Source of the DNA: Alloascoidea africana
Lineage: Eukaryota; Ascomycota; Alloascoideomycetes; Alloascoideales; Alloascoideaceae
Direction: 5' to 3'
Assembly (NCBI GenBank): GCA_030581615.1
Contig: JAKTTT010000050.1
Coordinates: forward strand, 1-64,000
DNA length: 64,000 bases
Below are positions 54,097 through 64,000 of this stretch, piece by piece (the first letter of the stretch is position 1; each line of letters starts with the position of its first letter). Under the pieces are notes generated by a model. The model had not been told where the DNA came from and ran no database searches. It worked only from the letters and a program-made list of their open reading frames with translations. The translations under genes were made by a program, and so were the position numbers.

Positions 54097-55521
54097 ATGG
54101 TGTTTGAAGCTAACTTTCGGGATCTGTTCAAGAGAGAATCCTGTGTCTCATGCGAAAATGTAGACCTTACGTGTCCAACCTGTGAGTCGGGCAAGGTCTG
54201 TATCCAGACTGTGCAGACCTGTTCAAGCTGTGCTAAGGCTTACTGTGCGGATGAATCACCCTCAACTTCTGATAGTTCATCTGGTTCTACGGTTACTGGA
54301 GGTGCTGGATCTGGCCATGGAGGTAGCGGAGGCGGCGGTTCCAATACAGGAGCGATAGCAGGGGGCGTTGTTGGTGGACTCGCTTTTGTTGCGATAGTGC
54401 TGGGATTCTTACTTTGGCGTTATGTGTTCAGCGCAAAGGCGAAGCGAATTCGAGCTGAGAGAGAAGCAGCGTACCACCAGGAGTCACTTGGTGAGAAGAG
54501 TGCTGGAGGAGCAGGCTCACTGTACACGGCTGGTGGTGCCAGTAGCAGGAGGGCGGACGGCCTCACTGTTGGTTCTCGTGCTTCCACTTCAACATTGTCT
54601 ACGGTTGCCTCCACAATTTGGAGCCGGGCCTCAAATATCCTTCCTATAGCATATATTCCTGGAGTTACAATGCGTCCCGAGTCGAAGCTACGTGGACGGG
54701 AGTCCATATTATCACGAGACTCGATGATGTCTGAGATTGATGATGTTGAAAGTAGGCCCGGCTCTTCCTTCTTTGGCAACACGACCACGACTGCAATTCG
54801 TGCGACACCGCAGATGGTCACTGTTACGAATGGATCCAGTGGCAAGTCGACAAACGTGACGCTTGGCGATGGAAACAAGGTTGTTGGAAATAGCAGTGCT
54901 TTGAAGGTTGTTCGTGTGGGTAGAAATGCAAATCAACCAAAGAATGCGGGTCTTCAGACAGATTTAATCGAAGAAGAAGAGGAGGAGGAAGAAGCCAAAG
55001 ATTCCAAGGCCAACCCTGAATCAACGGTGAAGAGTGTGGTTGCAAAACCATCGAAATTGAAGATTGTTGAAAATGCAAATACAAGTGATTCCAATACCGC
55101 TTCTTCCTCCTCTCTTACCGGTCAGATAAAAACAGTGAAACTTGTGGCTCCCGATGCAGATACCGACGAACGATCGCCTTTTGCAGATAGAAACTCTCTT
55201 GTGTTATCGCCTCCTTCCTTGACATCGGGCCATACATCGACTCCTTCTTTACCTGACGCAGGAGTCCATGATCGTTTATCCATGGGGAGCATACTTCTCT
55301 CGATAGATATTGACCAACCCCAAGCTTCTAATTCTGCATCGACGTCTCTGACACCAAGCATGCGGGATTTATTATCTCAGGAAATAGATGAGATTCCCAA
55401 ATCTGGGGATACCCAAGCAGGGACTTCTACTTCACATTCACTAGATCCAAAACAAGCTACAAATACAGGTTCATCTCTAGATCCGTTTAGTGATAACTAT
55501 CACATACCGCCACGTACGTGA
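54097..55521 (+). CDS. OPY2: Opy2, membrane anchor for Ste50 in HOG and filamentation signalling
   Basis: The 474-residue single-pass membrane protein starts at an ATG and has the Opy2 cysteine module. Eight Cys lie at 16, 19, 26, 29, 35, 42, 45 and 50 in the pattern CxxC...CPTC...C...CSSC...C. A Ser/Gly-rich extracellular linker, one transmembrane helix at about 85-111 (GLAFVAIVLGFLLWRYVF) and a basic stop-transfer (KAKRIRAERE) follow. The long Ser/Thr-rich cytosolic tail has an acidic run (EEEEEEEEA). In S. cerevisiae Opy2 anchors Ste50, and so Ste11, at the plasma membrane downstream of Cdc42 and Ste20. It is longer than the S. cerevisiae protein (360). No cleavable signal peptide is evident; the TM helix could act as signal-anchor. 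Confidence 0.8.
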   Translation: MVFEANFRDLFKRESCVSCENVDLTCPTCESGKVCIQTVQTCSSCAKAYCADESPSTSDSSSGSTVTGGAGSGHGGSGGGGSNTGAIAGGVVGGLAFVAIVLGFLLWRYVFSAKAKRIRAEREAAYHQESLGEKSAGGAGSLYTAGGASSRRADGLTVGSRASTSTLSTVASTIWSRASNILPIAYIPGVTMRPESKLRGRESILSRDSMMSEIDDVESRPGSSFFGNTTTTAIRATPQMVTVTNGSSGKSTNVTLGDGNKVVGNSSALKVVRVGRNANQPKNAGLQTDLIEEEEEEEEAKDSKANPESTVKSVVAKPSKLKIVENANTSDSNTASSSSLTGQIKTVKLVAPDADTDERSPFADRNSLVLSPPSLTSGHTSTPSLPDAGVHDRLSMGSILLSIDIDQPQASNSASTSLTPSMRDLLSQEIDEIPKSGDTQAGTSTSHSLDPKQATNTGSSLDPFSDNYHIPPRT

Positions 55522-56138
55522 TATACAAGTTTGATCTGAATTTATCCTCTATTGTTCATTCATTCGTTCTATTCTATCATTTTGTTGAATTTTGGTTTTT
55601 GGAAATGGCTTCCCCATTTTTGGAGGCATCTCAGAGATCAAGAAATCTGGACTGTCAAGGGCTATTTTTCTATCCATCTATTTCATATTTGTGTGTAAAT
55701 TTTTTATCATTTTTATTATTATTATTATTGTGACTGGTGTTTCCGGCTATAAGAGTTTTTTTATCTATATCTGTTTGAACTACTTTTAAATGTTGCTTTT
55801 TCGCGTCTGTTTACTATGTTTCCTCATGCTCAAGATACGAGATCAGTTTTTTGCAAAAATTTTTCCCCCTGCCATGGTCTGTATTATTCCCTCTTGGTAC
55901 CTTTTTCAAACCCCATATTAGTACTTTATAGTATATAATATACCAAATGGTGGGTGTAAGAGCAAAATTTGTGAAGATAATTGAATCAAAGTTAGAGTTT
56001 GTATCAGAAATGTGTGTAACAATTTAGCGCCGTCCGTCCTTCCTTCCAATTTCCCGAAATCGGGGGGTATTGGTCAATTAACATTCACTGGGAGGTCTGG
56101 ATTACAGCAAAATTATTTTTGATTACTATTATCCAAAC

Positions 56139-56180
<42 letters not shown>

Positions 56181-56942
56181 AAAAAAAAAAAGAGGAAATT
56201 AAAGAAGAAATAAAAAATTCCGTGTGCTAAAAATTTGCTAAAATAACAGTTGTACGTCAAAAAAAGAAAAAGTGTTGTGTCATGCTAGCGCCGTATCCTA
56301 TGTTTGTTGTCGTAGTTAACAATTAGTGCCAAAAAATCCATAATGTTCAAGTCCTATGGGTGGGGGGTTTGTGTGTGAAGTTTGAATATTTTATAGTAAT
56401 GGTGAATATATATGAAATAGTCAAAAAAAAAAAAGGGCTAATCCATTTGTTGTTGGGCTTGGTTTCAAAAGCGCTCGAAAATCAAAGAAAGAAAAGGAAT
56501 AACAAGAGGAAAATGAAAATTGAAGTGGTTTGGGAATCGTGTACGCCGAGTTATTGTATACCAGAAATCAAAACAGAATACACCAAAAATGAGATAAATA
56601 TCATTGAGGACCATGTTTCAAAATCATAGGAGTAAAATCAAGATGAAAACAAAGCAGATAAGGGAATAATAAAAAAAAGAATTCAAAAAGTACAAATAAG
56701 ATGAATAGGATAATAAAAGGTTTCTTTTATTCTTTGTATTCCATTTTCTTCCCCAAAATCGTAGTAATAAAAGGCCTTTCCCTCTAGTTCGAATGATGCC
56801 TTTACCTTTACAAAAAGTAAAACCTGAAATAAATTTCTTAATTTTTTGTTGTTGTTGTTGTTGTTGTTGTCCCTCTCATACTCCATATGATTATGATTCC
56901 TGAGAAGGAAAGGAGAAAAGGGAGGAGGGGGGATAAATAAAA
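55522..56942. other. convergent intergenic region OPY2 / Zn-cluster gene
   Basis: Two genes end toward each other across 1.4 kb of AT-rich sequence. It contains a long A-tract (separate entry) and a GTT microsatellite at 56848-56870. The short frame at 56360-56629 has no recognisable product. Confidence 0.6.
56139..56191. repeat. long A-tract
   Basis: About 53 bp are nearly pure A with one G. It may be a simple-sequence expansion, a nucleosome-excluding tract, or the tail of a retro-copied RNA; no retrocopy is recognisable upstream. Confidence 0.8.
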
Positions 56943-59900
56943 CTAGTACTCATGATGACCACTTCTAAAACAGTTCCAATTTTGATTATATCCATCATAT
57001 CCTGTTGTTGTTGTTGTTGTTGCAGTTGAACTGAATTCTTGAGGATGGATGCTTGGAACTGTATCGGTTAGACCAGGAGAGCAATAAACAGAGATTAGAT
57101 TAACGTCTCCACCGGCTCCCATTGTCAAATCGGGTGTCATTGTTTCAGAAATCGGTTGTACTTCATATCGATATTCAAGACCAGAATCTACATCATTGGA
57201 TTTGGTATCAAAAGGTTTTGATAATTTGTTGGTGTTGTCGGATGCCAATGGAGGTAGATCCATATTCGTGGTGGTATTGCGGGGGATAATCATTTCGTCA
57301 ACAGGGATCGAATACGAGGAAAGGGAAGACGACGATGAAGAGGAAGAAGAAGCTGATGAACCGCGCGTTCTGGTCGATCCAATTGAAAGGGTTTCATCGT
57401 TATCAAGGCTGCAAGAAGAACCATGACGTCCACGGCGGTCTTGGTCGGGATCAGGATGCTTATAACCTAAAATTGTCATTCTATCCATGTAGTACTTTTT
57501 CAAAGAATCTCCATCAAGAACCAGGTGCTTTACCGAATCGTCATTATCATCATCTGCTTCTTCACACATGTTTTGATCATCTGAAGCAAGTTCCACAAAC
57601 CTCCGCTGATGCTGATGCTGATGTTGATTCTGGCGCTGTTGCTGATGATGATGATGATGTGGGGGATCGGTATACAGATGATAGGGCAAATATAGGTCAA
57701 GTTGTTTTTCTGTAAAAGTGTCAAACCTTGTAACAGTGGTTTCTTTGATCCCTGTGCTTAACCGCCTTGAAGTTAAAGAAGCTGCGGGATTACGATGGTT
57801 TTCGCCATCAAAAGGATCAACATTAAATAATAATTTATTCAAGACCTCAGTTCGCTTTGTGAAGAACTTGAATACTTTGTAAGGATAGGCAATCTGGGTC
57901 ATGAACTCGGATCGACGAGCCTCATTACCATCCGCGGCTTCGCCTGTAGAACGAGAACCGGAACCTAGTTGTTTCACATTTTTGAACTGAGATTCATCAG
58001 AACATTCAGTAAAGCTGATGGGTCCCACAAATCCAATTAAAAACAGATATCGGGCGTCGGGGAATATGGCATCAAAGGATACAGAAGCAGTATGATAGAA
58101 AAGATATAACAATTTCTCCTCCATGGAGAAAGTCAGGCCTTTATCACCCACATTAACAGCTTTTGAAGGGAAAGAACTGAGCCATTCTTGTAATAGAGGA
58201 TATAGGTCATAAGGGGAATAAATTGTTGCGGAATCTGCCTTGGGGAGTGTGGTGGAAAGATACTGTCGGACCTTGATCAGAAACCTGTAAAGGTTATCAA
58301 ACTCAACAGTCAGGTTCAGGTTCCCCTTTGAAGTTGAAGAAGAAGATTTTATAAAAATTTCTGAATTTTTCAGTTTTTCAATCAACTCGTTAAGAAATGC
58401 TGGATCATAAGGTGGGACATAGATGGATTTGAAACATTGGAATAATCCTTCACTTGTACATTTTGCATAACGGGTTCCATTTGGATCCACACTTCTCATC
58501 TCTTGTAAAATTGCAGTTTGACCCTTCACAAAGGCGATAAAATCAGAAGGAGCCGAGTTTCTTTGACAGATTGTATCCCAGGATAAAAACATGCTGGAAG
58601 AAAGGTAGACATCGCCTGTATTCACGTCTTTGATAATGTCAAAGCTGAGACCCTTGCGAATGCTGTTGAGGGCCAATGCACGATGTCTATTGGATTCAAA
58701 AGAAATCTCAGAGTCTCCAGTTTTCATAGCGACAAACGTACAAGTGAAAGTTAGGATTGAATGGAACAACTGTGGGTTTTCGTAACTTTTTTCAAAACAG
58801 CGTTCCATCCAAAGGTCATAGGATCTTCTCATTGTGGGCGAATCAAGACCTCCCCTGACCATTTTCACGGCGTCAATGTCCAGTTTTACATTTGTATGGT
58901 GATGTTTTTTGGAATGCCGCTCGACAAACTTCATGTCTGGGATTGTTACGGGGCTCGCGAGTAGAGAAGGGGGAGAGGCTGGGACATATTGTGGAGGAGG
59001 GATAATTGGCGGTAAACTCTGGTAAGGGAAAGCATGCTGCTGCTGCTGCTGCTGTGGAGGAGGAAGAGGAAGAGGAACAGGAGGAGGTTGAGGTTGAGGT
59101 TGCTGTAAAGCCCAGTGTGTATTTATTAGATTGGACGCCGTGTTTGTAAAATAGCTGTTATTATAGGTGAAAGAGTGAAGCTGGAGATGAGGATGGGATT
59201 GGTATATTTGGGACGCCATGATGGAAACAGGTCCATTGGACTGAAGACTGGAGCATTTGTTGGAGGAGTCTGGCAAGGCACCGAATCTATCGGTGGGACT
59301 ACTACTCCCACCGCCACCGCCACCGAGATCGTGAATATCGATGGTGTCGAGATATGGACAACGGCACTTGGAGTATAAGGAGAGAGAGAGAATTAGTACT
59401 AAAGCCAAAGGAGGAGGAAGTGAAACCAAAAGCATGGACACATACACCTGATTTTGCACAGTTAAGGCACGAAGGCTTGGTTTCATCACATTTGATTCTT
59501 CTCTGTTTGCAATTCCTACAGCCTAGAGAATCCCATTTGTATTAGCAAGTGGTACTAAAGGAAAGAAAAGGGTTGGTGGCAGAGACATACCAGAGTGAGA
59601 ATTTTTGTGTTTTCTTCTCCTTCGCTTCACGAGCTTCCCCTGGGGTCCCAGAGGTCCCTGGGGTCCCTGAGGGTCTGTCTTTTGAACACGGTCTTTTTGG
59701 GACTCTGGGTTCAACCTCACCTTTGGCTTTGAAGGTTTGGGTTTCTGGGGTTGGCCGGTGTCAGCAGGGGAAGACGTGGTGGAGGAGAAGGAGCAAAGCG
59801 AGGGCGAGCTCAGGGTGGAAGTCGGGTTTGAACTAGAGTTGTGGTTGGAGTTGGAGTTGGAGGACAGAGACAGCTGACAGGTGCTGCTATTATCTATGCA

Positions 59901-60032
59901 TTCGGATTTATTGAAGAAGGGGGAGGAGGAGAAGGAGGAGGTTGACCTGGACGAGCTAACGCCGATGGCAGCGTTCGTGCCAGCGCAGGCTCGCGAGTCG
60001 TTCGCTTTCGCGTCCACGGGGGCCATTGGCAT
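56943..60032 (-). CDS. Zn(II)2Cys6 transcription factor, Upc2/Ecm22-like N-terminal arrangement
   Basis: Three exons, 60032-59591, 59522-59446 and 59366-56943, encode 980 residues. Introns are 68 and 79 nt, both with GTATGT donors and CTAAT branch sites. Joining them creates a complete binuclear zinc cluster at 149-176: CRNCKQRRIKCDETKPSC, then LNC and CRCPY, with ligands C149, C152, C159, C166, C169 and C176. It is preceded by a basic run (KRRRRKHKNSHSG), as in Upc2-type factors. Gln/Pro-, His- and Asn-rich tracts flank a conserved helical middle region from about VKMVRGGLDS that resembles fungal regulators with this type of cluster. It should bind DNA in the nucleus; target genes are unknown. 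The frame opens at a GTG (60080), so the first ATG is used. The whole cluster sits on one 77-nt exon except its last ligand. Confidence 0.8.
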
Positions 60033-60331
60033 TGGAATTGGAACCAGCACAGCGTCTGAGCAGCACGCACGCACACTCACTAATAACGATCCAGCTTGGA
60101 GGCTCTCTACAGGAAATAGAAGGAAGCAAAGAAAGAAGGGAAAGGGAGAGAAAACAGGAATAAAAAGGGCTCAGGCAAGGAAGCAGCCTTTTTGTCTCTT
60201 ATATTTTCACCCCAATGAAGAAACAAAATACATGGTCACCTCGATTCGACTCCCCAGACGCGTCAAAAGCTTCGCTTGCAGCTGATATACGACGCCCGCA
60301 GGCCCCGGCAGCACCGGGCAGCACCCGGGGC

Positions 60332-62916
60332 TCACGGCTCGGACCCGCTGCTGCGCGTGTACAGCTCCACCGTCTCCTCGAACACCGGCCGCACCTGCTC
60401 GGACCGGAACGTCGTCGGCGGCGGCGACGACGCCGGCACTGCGGTTCCCGTGGGCACCACGGGAACCGTGGGAACCGCCGTGACCGCCTGCTCAGGCCGG
60501 ACAGCTCGTGCGCTCTCGTCCTCGCCCTCTCCAGTTGTCTCCTCGGGCCGTGCCTCTGGCCGTGCCTCTGGCCGCTCACCACTCTCATTCGCATTCGCAT
60601 TCGCATTAGCGCCAGTATTCGCACTCACACTCGCACCCACGCTCTCGCTCGTGTTCTCGCTCTGGCTCTTGCTCTTGCTCTTGCTCTGGCTCTTGTCTCT
60701 CGTCTGCTCCCGCTTCTTCTTCTTCGCGATCGCCTCCTGCTTCATGTGCTCCAGTTCCGCTTTCGTGCTCAGGTGGTGCAAGTGGCCCGAGCCCGCGTCG
60801 CCAGCCGTGCACATCTCCAACATGTCCACCCACGCATCTCCAAAAATCTCGTCCAGAGTCGCACGCTTCCGAGGGTTGATCGTCAGCATCGCGCCCACAA
60901 TAGACCGGCTCTCCCTTGGTAGCAGCCGTAGCAGCCTGTTCGGTCCCAAGACTCGGCGTCGTTTCTTGTGCTCGCCTGTACTCGAGTCCGCCGTGTACAT
61001 GCTATCCGCAGCAGCCGTAGATTTGGACGTGGATCTGGCCTCAGATCCAGAGGGCTCTGTCTCATCCTTCCTCTGCGAGATCTGTGACTGCCCATTCTCC
61101 ACAGCAACCTGCTGAGAAGTACTGGCAACTGCTCTGGAACTGGAACTTTGACTTTGATTCTGGCTCTGAATCTGACTCTCGCTCTGCTTTTTGTCATCGC
61201 CCACAAGAGTCTCCTCCGAAGCCTTGGAATGCACCCCAAACTTCTTGCCCTTTATATTCCCTTCCTTCTCCTGCTCCTCCTCCTCTTCTTTGTCCTCTTC
61301 CGGTTGAGCACAAAATAGCCGGAACGAAGTATCCGTGGACCTGGGGATCTTCCAGGGGAATCGGTTCAAGGTCATACAACAGAATATAATAGCAATTGAC
61401 CAAACGTCTGTACCTCGAGGATCATACTCTCCCTCACATAGCACCTCCGGTGCCAGATAAGGATCCGATCCCACAACTCCTCGGCATAGCCTTACTTTCT
61501 CCGATTCTTTATATCGAAACACAGCGCTTGATCCAAAATCGATCAGTTTTAAAACACCTTGCTCCGTCACAACACAATTGTCCAATTTCAAATCTCTATG
61601 CGCAAGTCCTACTGAATGTAAATACCTTACCCCAGTTAAAACTTGCTTAAAATAACAATTCTTCTCCCGCTGGCTCAGTAGACCAGACATGACCAGATCG
61701 AAAAAATCATAAGGACAGTATTCCATGACTTGAAAATACCGATGCCGACTATCCGCTTCTTCATGATGAATGATATCCAAGGTTTCAATCACATTGGGGT
61801 GATACAATGTCGATGCTATAGAAAACTCCGTATGAATCTTTCTTGTATAACTTTTCTGAGATTCTTTCTCATGCCTTTGTCGAAACTCTTTAACTGCAAA
61901 CTTCCTCTTATCTTCAGGTCGTTCGATAATAAACACTGAACCACCGGCACCCGAACCCAAAATCCTCCCCAATTCACCATAAACAGATTCCAATTTAACT
62001 TTACGATCCATCAATTTGGAAAGCCTTTGTTGAGATTTGCGTGAGGTCAACGCTTCACCGGGTGTAGATGCATTCAAAAGTTTTGGTGAGGTTGGTTTGG
62101 ATTGATAATGTCCATCCAAAGATTCTTGTGATATGTTTAAATCCGCAAGTGATGAACTGTTCGCATCATTACTGATATTCACTTTCAACTTGAAAAACCG
62201 TTTAAGCTCCACAAATGAGGAAGAGTTGGATTTGGATGAATGCTCCCCCAATCCAATAAACGATTTGTTCTTTTTTTTCGAAAAAATTGATGCTGAAGAG
62301 CTCTCATCCTCGGAACCTGACCCGCCTCTTGAAAAAAGCTTCTTTCTCCCCAACCCCGGTTTCTTCTTCTTCTTCTTCTTCTTGCCAAACCCGGACGATT
62401 TTTCGGAAAATTGGGAAATCGCTGACTCCCGCGAACTGGTTCGAGAAGTTAGGGATGGTGAAGGAGGACCTAGGAAAAAATTCGGTCGCTATGCCCCAGA
62501 ATGTTAGGTCCTCAACAATAATATGATGATCGGTCACCGTGGCATTAAAATAGGATAGGAATACCGTAACTTACATGATTCTCTCGTGGTAAATCATCAA
62601 GTTTCAAACTCTCTATATTCACTTCGGAGTTGTCGGATGTGTCAATCGCCTTTGGGCTCTTGAAGTTAACCTCTTTTGATAAAGGAGGAGAAATATTAAT
62701 TACAGGATTGGTGAAAGATGATCGAGATGTTCGAGGACGGTCTGTAGGTTCAACTGAAGAAGTATGGTGATTCGTAGATTTGTTCTCTTGTGAATGATCC
62801 TCAAGCGATGAGGATGAGGATGAACGGGATGAAAACAAAAATTGTCCCAAAGATCGATGCTTCCGTCTTTTCTGCTCAAGAGGAACTTGTTTATCTGGTT
62901 CCTTGGAGGCACGCAT
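60332..62916 (-). CDS. Ser/Thr kinase of the Hal5/Sat4 (Npr1) family
   Basis: Two exons, 62916-62575 and 62488-60332, encode 832 residues; the 86-nt intron has a GTAAGT donor, CCTAAC branch site and CATAG acceptor, phase 0. The Ser-rich N-terminus includes a Lys run. The kinase domain starts at about 284: GSGAGGSVF, FAVKEF with Lys314, AHRDLKLDN, LIDFGSS, and GVVGSDPYLAPE, the last being typical of the Hal5/Sat4/Hrk1 branch. An acidic and Ser/Gln-rich insert of about 130 residues interrupts the C-lobe before GPNRLLRLLPRESRSI and RKRATLDEIF. In S. cerevisiae these kinases stabilise nutrient and potassium transporters (Trk1/2) at the plasma membrane. The tail is low complexity and encoded by very GC-rich DNA. 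HAL5 against SAT4 or HRK1 is undecided. Confidence 0.85.
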
Positions 62917-64000
62917 TATAATGACACGGGTTCCTTTTAAAAAAAATATACAAATAAGGAAGATGGACTAAGGGGTTCAAAAGAAGAAGAGAAGATGATG
63001 AGCTGGATGTTGGATGTTAACTGATGGATGCGGCACACAACCTGAACGGAACGTATTTTTTTCAACAACGCACCAGAAATGAAATGACCGTTGTCACAGA
63101 GCAGGAAAACAGCTAGAATGGATCTCAATTCAGTCGCCACTGGGTTGCCGCAATCTAGTATGGGTTGTGATCCTGGACGAAATGGTCCTGGTGGAACAGT
63201 TCGGCGCTTAAACTGAAGCAACGAAAATGAAACCGGTACACGTGACATTTAAACGTTTGAATTCTTCGGGGGAGGGATTCGTCACTGGAAAATACATATA
63301 TTGACAAAGTACAATTTCTACGCATTTCATCATTTAGAATAATAGATTTACATGATCTGGTGCAGTTGATTTCTCGTCCTCGAGACGCTTGTACCTGAAC
63401 TAGGCCTGCACCTTTTTTTTTGTTTTGTTTTGTTTTGTCATTGTTAGCCGTGGACGGCTTAATAGGAAGAACATTTGATCAATTATCAAAAAATCTATTA
63501 TCCAATAGTTAATCCTCTTTCTTTTCTTCTATTCGACCGGGGGAGGATCACAGATTGGGAAATGGATGTGTTTTTCTGCTTGAACATGCCTCAATGTAAA
63601 TATATACCATTAAGGTTTGTGAAAGGCATCCTAAACTAATCACAAGGCTCATTTTTTAGCTTCATGAAGACAGTTAGTGCCTCGGGAAAAAAAAATGTGT
63701 GATGAGAATTGCATTTTGTTCTAGGTGGGGGGTCTTGGATCTGGTCCTGGTTTCCCTTACATGCGAATGTCGCATTATCGGATATAGATAGATGGTAGGT
63801 TAGGATCTGGGCTATAATGAACTCTTGGATCTCTTTCTATAAAAGAGCTTCTTAGTTGAGGGGGCACAATGACGGTTGTACAATGCATGTCCATTAGCCA
63901 GCTCAAAGACCCTGGATCCAAATCATATTCACAGCCCAGATGCTAGAGAATTTTGTCCATTCTTCTCCTTTGGAGTGTTTGCCTAATCAGGCGAATAGGA
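62917..64000. other. upstream region of the Hal5-like kinase, to window edge
   Basis: No gene is supported in this 1.1 kb. A 103-codon ATG frame on - (63248-62937) ends 20 nt before the kinase start and is either an upstream ORF or chance. TATAAAAG at 63838 on the + strand could serve a gene beyond the window. Confidence 0.5.

Noticed and set aside
60199-61115. Long frames antisense to, or in other frames of, the Hal5-like kinase tail
   Set aside because: They reflect GC-rich hexamer repeats; the kinase frame is the one with conserved motifs and a supported intron.
1-64000. CRISPR arrays, prokaryotic operons, rRNA genes
   Set aside because: Nothing of the kind is present; spliceosomal introns and yeast orthologues show nuclear fungal DNA.

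Overview
The window looks like nuclear DNA of a budding yeast (Saccharomycotina) outside the Saccharomyces complex. The genes are yeast orthologues: CDC4, DIP5, DIT2, CDC25, STE20, UFD4, MRT4, DID4, MRP17, MRP4, HSE1, ROD1/ROG3, OPY2 and a HAL5/SAT4-type kinase. Nine of the 18 genes carry short spliceosomal introns (55-172 nt) with CTAAC/CTAAT-like branch sites. CTG is read as leucine: one lies at an invariant Leu of the STE20 kinase core (SDNILLS) and one at a WD40 core Leu of CDC4. This argues against the CUG-Ser and CUG-Ala clades. I do not name a species.

Layout. 1-5372 is gene-free and holds a solo LTR with a clean target-site duplication, an older inverted copy, and a perfect 251-bp inverted repeat. 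5373-13969: an MFS transporter, CDC4 and DIP5, all + strand. 15222-21275: a Sec7 ARF-GEF (+), then DIT2 and an F-box gene (-). 21276-31052: CDC25, an orphan gene and STE20 (-). 31673-36697: UFD4 (-), divergent from MRT4 (+). 38679-44475: DID4 (-), then MRP17, MRP4 and HSE1 (+). 44476-47857: gene-poor, with an inverted coding-like pair and a pogo/Fot1-like transposase relic. 47858-50405: ROD1/ROG3-like arrestin. 50406-54096: gene-free, with head-to-head Ty1/copia fossils and head-to-head MULE-like transposase fragments. 54097-62916: OPY2 (+), a Zn2Cys6 factor (-) and a HAL5/SAT4-like kinase (-).

Functional themes. CDC25 (Ras GEF), STE20 (Cdc42-activated PAK) and OPY2 (Ste50 membrane anchor) all feed the filamentation, HOG and cAMP networks. 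CDC4 and UFD4 are ubiquitin ligases or ligase subunits, ROD1 is a ligase adaptor for plasma-membrane transporters, and HSE1 and DID4 (ESCRT-0 and ESCRT-III) carry ubiquitinated cargo inward. DIP5 is the kind of permease they sort. MRP17 and MRP4 are two neighbouring mitoribosomal small-subunit genes.

The most unusual signal is structural. Four unrelated repeat sequences each occur as two inverted arms separated by under 100 bp (spacers about 60, 34, 94 and 79 bp). Such foldback loci could be hairpin-RNA (RNAi) sources, scars of a template-switching process, or parts of regional centromeres; no gene in the window decides between these.
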